This document shows positions 58,463 through 64,000 of a DNA stretch of 64,000 nucleotides, in pieces. The stretch spans positions 15,451,001 to 15,515,000 of the forward strand of contig NC_065875.1 of assembly GCF_933775445.1 (NCBI RefSeq). The letters are read 5' to 3'. Under the pieces are notes generated by a model. That model worked only from the letters and a program-made list of their open reading frames with translations, made no database searches and was not told where the DNA came from. The stretch is from Argentina anserina. Lineage: Eukaryota; Streptophyta; Magnoliopsida; Rosales; Rosaceae. The first letter of the stretch is position 1; every line of letters starts with the position of its first letter. The translations under genes and the position numbers were made by a program.

Positions 58463-60063
58463 TGTCACAACCCCGAAATTTCGAGTGATAAAATTCGAAA
58501 TCGAAGCCATGAATAACTGTAAAACAATCACAAATATATTGAAATCATCTTATAGTCACAGTGTATCAAAACTGAGTTCAAATTACGACTCAATCGATTT
58601 GATTATTACAAAACCAGTTTATAATTCAAGTATTATAACAAATGGAAATGAAAAATCCTCTCAATCCTCACCACAAATAGAATAAATAAACTTCGACAAT
58701 CTTCAGAGAAAGCCCTCTAATTCTGCTAATCCGCACATGCAGAACTATCCCCTACACCATCGAATAGGTGCACCAGGATTGTAAACACAAACCCGGTAAG
58801 CTTTACCGCTCATATGAGTAAACTAATAGTATAACACACATCGCATACTAAAGAAAAAACCAATGACATTTAAAAATAGATGTAATCGTAAAACATTGGA
58901 CGACCCATTTGGTTGTCCAATAACATCTGAAAATATAAGTACTCATGATGCATTAGGCAACCTATTTGTTTACCCAATTACGTTTAAAATACCAGTACTC
59001 ATGAGACCCAGATACTCATCTGTTACCCCTCATGCAGTATTGCCGATAGATAATGGGCAACCCATTTGTTACCCAATATCATACAAAAATATGGGTACTC
59101 ATGAGACCCAGGTAACCCATATGTTACCCCTCATGCAGTTTACCAGCAGACATACTAGATCTCTAACTGAATCGTAAACGCACTCGGCCAAGGCTCGGTT
59201 TCGATTACTGTCAACAACGTCCGAAGACCAGAAAACGTTTTAACAAGACTCAATGTTAAACCGCGTACAATATAACAATCACCACATGTTTATTGCACTG
59301 CAACCAAGCGACTCTTGCTCAATAATATATATATAGTTGTCACAGTACAAACTCATTTGGAAATAAAAGCGTAACAGTATATAATATAGCAACCTATATA
59401 TATGTATCGTATTTACCATTTATACACATACACAACTCACTATATTATATACATGTCATAGTTCAACCTTTTTAAGAAAATGTAAATATGAGTCACCGCC
59501 AGGGGTAGACTCGTCATAGTGAGATTTACTCACCTTATTGCCTGGTTGTAATTTCCATGACACCGAGAGCAATTCCTTCACTCGTTTTTTCGGTCACCTA
59601 ATTGCATAATAAAGTGGTTAGAAACGATACGTAAAACCTCAGATTTCGAATCAGTACAACTATTTACTGTTCAACAAATTACGGTTTTTACGTAATTACT
59701 GTTCACGTAATCATTGTTCACCAAATTACTGTTCAAAAATTAGTTTTACAATTTACTGCTCGGAAATATTGTTCACACGCAGCCGAACGTGGCGATACGT
59801 AGGGCTCACACGCCACCTCAAATCGTGCGCGTGGCGTGCCCACGACCACCCAAAACTCACTCCTCTCCTCTCCTCTCCTCATCCCTTCCACGACGTAATG
59901 CCGTCCCTCCACTACTCCAATTTCTCTCACGCGCCGCCCTAGGCGTGTAGCGTCCAAGGGTAGGAGCTGGAGACCGTACGGTGCCTTTGGGACCAGCGGT
60001 GAGAGCCACGGTGGCCGGAGCTGAGAGATCGGCGGAGGTGATTTTGAGAGTGAGGGTCGGGGT

Positions 60064-60104
<41 letters not shown>

Positions 60105-60470
60105 ATTTCTAAAATAGGAAACTAGGGTTTCCCAAAAACATCCTTTTATACATTTTTCTAATTCGGAAACCAACTTCCGTCGATAATAACTTTCACATAC
60201 GACGTCCGATTAAGGTGCGTGACATATCCATGAACTCGTATCGACGAACTCTACAACTTCTATGAAGGAAGTTTTTGGAGACGAGCAATGGAATAAAAGT
60301 CGACTCTCGAGTCACAGAAAACCTAACGTTTTCAATTTAAATTTTCTGAAGTCGGTTTCGTTTCGTTTGACATCAACGAGGAAATGAAAAATGTGATTTT
60401 TATTCAATTTCTAAGTTTAATAACTTACATGAATATATTCAAAGCCAACCCGATAATTTGGGGTTTTACA
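58463..60470 (-). mobile_element. Solo LTR, 2,008 bp, with CCCCA target duplication
   Basis: The block begins TGTCACAACCCCGAAATTTCG and ends GGGGTTTTACA, so it has TG...CA ends. CCCCA occurs at 58458-58462 and 60471-60475, a 5-bp target duplication. No internal coding region, primer-binding site or polypurine tract is present, which fits an LTR-LTR recombination product. The LTR reads on the minus strand: the related sequence starting at 63,422 has the same features in the same order on the plus strand. It contains a diverged tandem repeat (TACTCATGAGACCCAG at about 59000 and 59096), a (GA)n run and a TTTATACCATT-like promoter motif. The 146-codon frame at 59733-60173 is part of it and not a gene. 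Confidence 0.75.
60065..60102. repeat. (GA)n microsatellite inside the solo LTR
   Basis: Nearly pure GA run. The related LTR at the window end has a CT run (63784-63843) at the matching place, read from the other strand, so the tract belongs to the element family. Confidence 0.85.
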
Positions 60471-60475
60471 CCCCA

Positions 60476-63039
60476 TAATTTCTGAAACTTGAATATGATC
60501 AGCCATGATTACTTAAACTAAAAGTTCCTTATGTACATATGGCCATGGTACGTAGATTTATACTAGGAAAATAATCAGTATATTAAGCAATATTTGCAAA
60601 GTACATAGACAATGCTACAACGTTCAGTACATTCATCAGAACCACTTCCAGGAATTCAGGAAACAATAAGCGGGATACCTATCCCAAAAACTCATAAAGG
60701 ACCAAGCCAACTAGTTCATTTGAATAACACCGTAAATACCCCAAGTATTGTTCAAAGAAGAATAACAAACCAAATCGAAAAGAGTACTCAAAGCTCAGGA
60801 TTGAAAACCAATCTTATCTCACTATTTGTTGTAAACCATTTGAACCAGTCCCATCAAAATCTGTAATTATAGCCCCAACACAAATAATACTGAAGCATCT
60901 ATTTGCCCACGATATGGGGCACAAAATCACCAGCCACAGGAGGATGTAATGCCAATGTAATCAAATTAACCAAAAAAAAAATGCCAATGTAATCAGACAA
61001 AAATTTTGCGGTTTATGCTGCAGACTTTATTTTTATTTTTTATGGGACATAATTTTCATGAAACCAGCAATGCCAAATACAATCTGAGGAAGATTAACAT
61101 CATTACAAAAAAGCTCCTTGCAATGCCATTCCCAAATAAACCCATGAGTATTGGAGTACAGTAAAATTAAAGAAAAAAAAAAAAAAACCAAAAAGATTAC
61201 TTTTTTTTTACAAAAACTACTGTTCGAAAACACTGTTCACGCGCCATAAAAAATAATAACAATGCAATTGGATGGAGACTTAACAGAATAATCAAATTGT
61301 TTAAAATTTAAAAGTATAATAGTGATCAGTTGAAATTGAAACATGAATGACTAAACTGCATGTCGAATTACTAAAACTTGGAAAAGTGACTAGTATGTTG
61401 TCCAAAAAAACCAAGGGGTGCAAGAAATAGTATTCAAAATTGGAATTTAACTTAAGACATAGATTGAGCTAAGGAGAAGTCACACCTCATGGTCTTGCAA
61501 GCACTTTTCATTCATGGTACTCGGCTCTTATATCTGTGTTTGGGGTAACAACAGTTAGCAACTCATAAATAGAATGTTATGTAAACAGCAGACAAATGGA
61601 CATGAACTAACCTGTTTGGGGAATCTCGATCCACTAGTCATGGCTGAACTTTATTGACAAATGCCTTGCATTTGTTTTCTATATCACCTGGATTGAACCT
61701 ATAACCCTTTGAAGTGGAATAAGGACTACCATGATTCTGCTTGTTTTCACTCAAGCTTCTAATGCTTGAACATTTTATGTTCCAACTCCTTATGTCCTTC
61801 TAAAAGTGCAGAATGCAACTTAGGTCAGATGATCAAATCTCTCGACCCTTAAATGATAAGCAGAACGAGGTGAAGCAAGAATTTCATCTATTTATCACAC
61901 TCTAGTACTCATCGTCTCCATGCCACAATAGGAACATTTCATCATCAAACTCTATTAAATTTCTTTTAAACTCAATTTCTCTGTTTGATAATGAGAAGTG
62001 TGATTAAAGTAAAGAATTCTAATTAAATTAGTGATCAAGTCAAGAATCTTACCATGCACAGTAGATAGCTAAGTAATGACAGATGAAGACATAGTAATTC
62101 CTAGTTACTGAGATGCTACATCTAATGCTTGTATAACTCGAAGTTGGATCAGGCCTTAATTGCTAATCATACTGAAGACGAACCAATTTGTGTGATAAAG
62201 CTTATAGTATAGTAATTATTTGGGTTCATTAAAGATTACTAACTAGACCACTCCTGCCACATTCAAGATGACAGTGCTAAGAAAGATTTTTGCAAGCAAA
62301 TTTTTGTCATACAATCTATTCCAAAAATTAGTTAATACACAAAATCAAAAAGCATGCAGCACTTGTAACACAATTCTCACTACAGACACATGACTGATTG
62401 GCAGGTAAACTAACCAATTGGAGGAAAATATATAGATGCTTTTTGGCTTTAATTACCAAATAGAAATTCAGGTTCCTTGCATACAATATAAATTACATTG
62501 ATTTCAACCAGGTAATAAGCAGACCAACTCCTATAAAAATGATTTACTACACAGTACTGACCGATGAGTTACTGGAAATTAGCTTAATCCGTTTCACGAG
62601 AACTAGAACTTGGACAAGGCCTGAATAGTGAATAATGCTGTTTAAAATAATGCTCATTATTATTTAGTTTGGTTCATATATCAGAGTAATCTAATCAGAT
62701 CAGTCATGAAAGAGTCGGGATGAAAATACAGGATCAACTGATCTCTACACATGGATTTAATAGTACTTACTGGAAGCAACTCCTACCCATACAATCTAAA
62801 TCTGATACTTTCTTTTTCTTTTTTTGAATACTACTTCTAATACTTATTAACATAACAGTAGGTAGAATCAGGAATTCAGAATCATCACAATATCACATGA
62901 TACTTTCTGCAAACATATATATGGTAAGTTGCTAGTGTAAACTAATTAGTTGGAATTAGTAAAAGTGTTGAAAGGACACTTCCATTAGTTCCATGTTCTT
63001 ATATCAGCACTAAAAATGAACATTCACATCTATGGCAGC

Positions 63040-63077
<38 letters not shown>

Positions 63078-63421
63078 AGGAATAATTATAAGTTTAAACT
63101 CATGAACAAGTGCCTCCCTTGTTGCTTGAGACCCTATGGAGAAATGCCTGCATTATTTTGCTAATGACAACGATTGAATCTACATAGAAGCCTAGTGAAC
63201 GTGCAATGAACCAAATCATTCTCATCATCCTGCAAAGTTTGTTTTCTTCTCATATGCTTAATTATATTATAAATTTCCATACTCTAATCCAACAACTCAT
63301 CCTCTCCCTGAAACATTTTGTACCAAAGTAAAATGTAATACAAAATAACCAAAATTAGAGAACATTTCTTATCATGCCAAGCTGCCAACATTTAATCCTC
63401 ATTCCACTGATGCCTCAAACT
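60476..63421. other. Gene-free AT-rich interval
   Basis: No convincing coding frame on either strand. It holds a (AT)n microsatellite at about 63047-63075 and AT-rich DNA. A spurious 84-codon plus frame (60612-60866) and a 66-codon minus frame (61033-61233) have no recognisable content. Confidence 0.45.
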
Positions 63422-63814
63422 GTAATACCCCGATTTTTCGGGTTTGCGTTGTAAAAATTCGTGTAAGTCATTTAACTTGACAATTTAATGAATCACATTT
63501 TTCGTTTTCTCGTCGATGTCAAACGAAGCAAAAACCGACTTCGGAAATTTAAAATGTAAAAACGTTACGTTTCCGGGACTCGGGAGTCAACTTTTACTAT
63601 GTCGTTCGTCTCTGAAAACTTCTTTCACGGAAGTTGTAGAGCTCGTCGATACGAGTTCGTGGACACGTCACAGACCTTAATTGGACATCGTATGTGGAAG
63701 TTATAATCGACTCAAGTTGGTTTCCGATTTTGAAAATGGTATAAAATGAGATTTTTGGAAAACCCTAGTTTCCAAAACAAGAAACTCTCTCTCTCCATCT
63801 CTCTCTCCATCTCT

Positions 63815-63845
<31 letters not shown>

Positions 63846-64000
63846 ACCCTGCAGCCTCTCTCCCTTCGCCTCTCCTCTCACCGGCGATCTCCCTCCACCG
63901 ACCACCATGCACGACACCGCCGGTGTCATTGGAACCGCACGGCCACGACGCATCGACCAGCGGAACTCCAGCAGCGCCAACGAAGCACAACATCGGCTCT
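63422..64000 (+). mobile_element. Start of a long LTR, plus strand, cut by the window end
   Basis: TGTAATACCCCGATTTTTCGGG is the same terminus as the (reverse-complemented) right end of the solo LTR at 60,470. Further shared sequence in the same order includes CGTCGATGTCAAACGAAGC, the GAGTCAACTTTTA block, AAACTTC-TTCA-GAAGTTGTAGAG, CGTCGATACGAGTTC, and AAAACCCTAGTTTCC before the CT run at 63784-63843. The two copies are inverted relative to each other. Whether this is a full element or another solo LTR lies outside the window. Confidence 0.7.

Noticed and set aside
59733..60173. 146-codon minus-strand frame with a Ser-Leu repeat
   Set aside because: It is the translated (GA)n run and flanks of the solo LTR.
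63765..63980. 71-codon minus-strand frame with an Arg-Glu repeat
   Set aside because: It is the CT run of an LTR read on the opposite strand.
1..64000. tRNA, rRNA genes and CRISPR arrays
   Set aside because: I saw no tRNA cloverleaf with A and B boxes, no rRNA sequence and no regular repeat-spacer pattern; a tRNAscan run would settle the first.

Overview
The window is nuclear DNA of a flowering plant. Genes are split by many GT-AG introns, intergenic DNA is AT-rich, and class I and class II transposable elements fill most of the space between genes. The protein genes most resemble Rosaceae (strawberry/rose/apple group). That placement is an inference from memory of the beta-amylase 9 and LTR families, not from a search.

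Layout: 0-3.5 kb has no gene I can resolve. 4.2-8.5 kb (+) is an 11-exon gene for a protein with an SGF11/ataxin-7-like zinc finger. 9.7-9.9 kb (-) holds an orphan last exon of an unknown gene, cut off by an array of ~506-bp units (10.0-12.4 kb). 14.4-15.5 kb is a poly(A) retroposon with 12-bp target duplications. 15.75-17.07 kb (-) is an F-box gene broken by one frameshift. 19-27.7 kb is a transposon graveyard: hAT tail, rearranged retroelement/pararetrovirus-like fragments, a second 506-bp array, a MULE fragment and an LTR-like block. 31.6-33.8 kb (+) is a complete tubby-like F-box gene. 35.3-37.4 kb (-) is a complete, catalytically dead beta-amylase (BAM9 type). 37.7-51.4 kb is again repeats: MITEs, a decayed Copia element with a hAT inserted in it, a hAT MITE with perfect 8-bp target duplications, and a LINE reverse-transcriptase fragment. 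51.6-54.4 kb (+) is a Rossmann-fold NAD(P)-binding protein gene with an AT-AC (U12-type) intron. 55.1-58.2 kb is a tandem duplication, each copy carrying a tiny membrane-protein gene of 48-49 codons. 58.46-60.47 kb is a 2-kb solo LTR with a 5-bp target duplication, and the start of a related LTR in the opposite orientation closes the window.

The genes are independent transcription units and I see no shared pathway. The observations most worth following are the 82-nt AT-AC intron, the duplicated micro-membrane-protein genes with a possible acylation motif, and the 506-bp tandem units, which each carry a long internal inverted repeat and occur in two places behind the same leader sequence. I did not find a clearly new biological system. 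Exon edges were placed by hand from splice consensus and reading frame.
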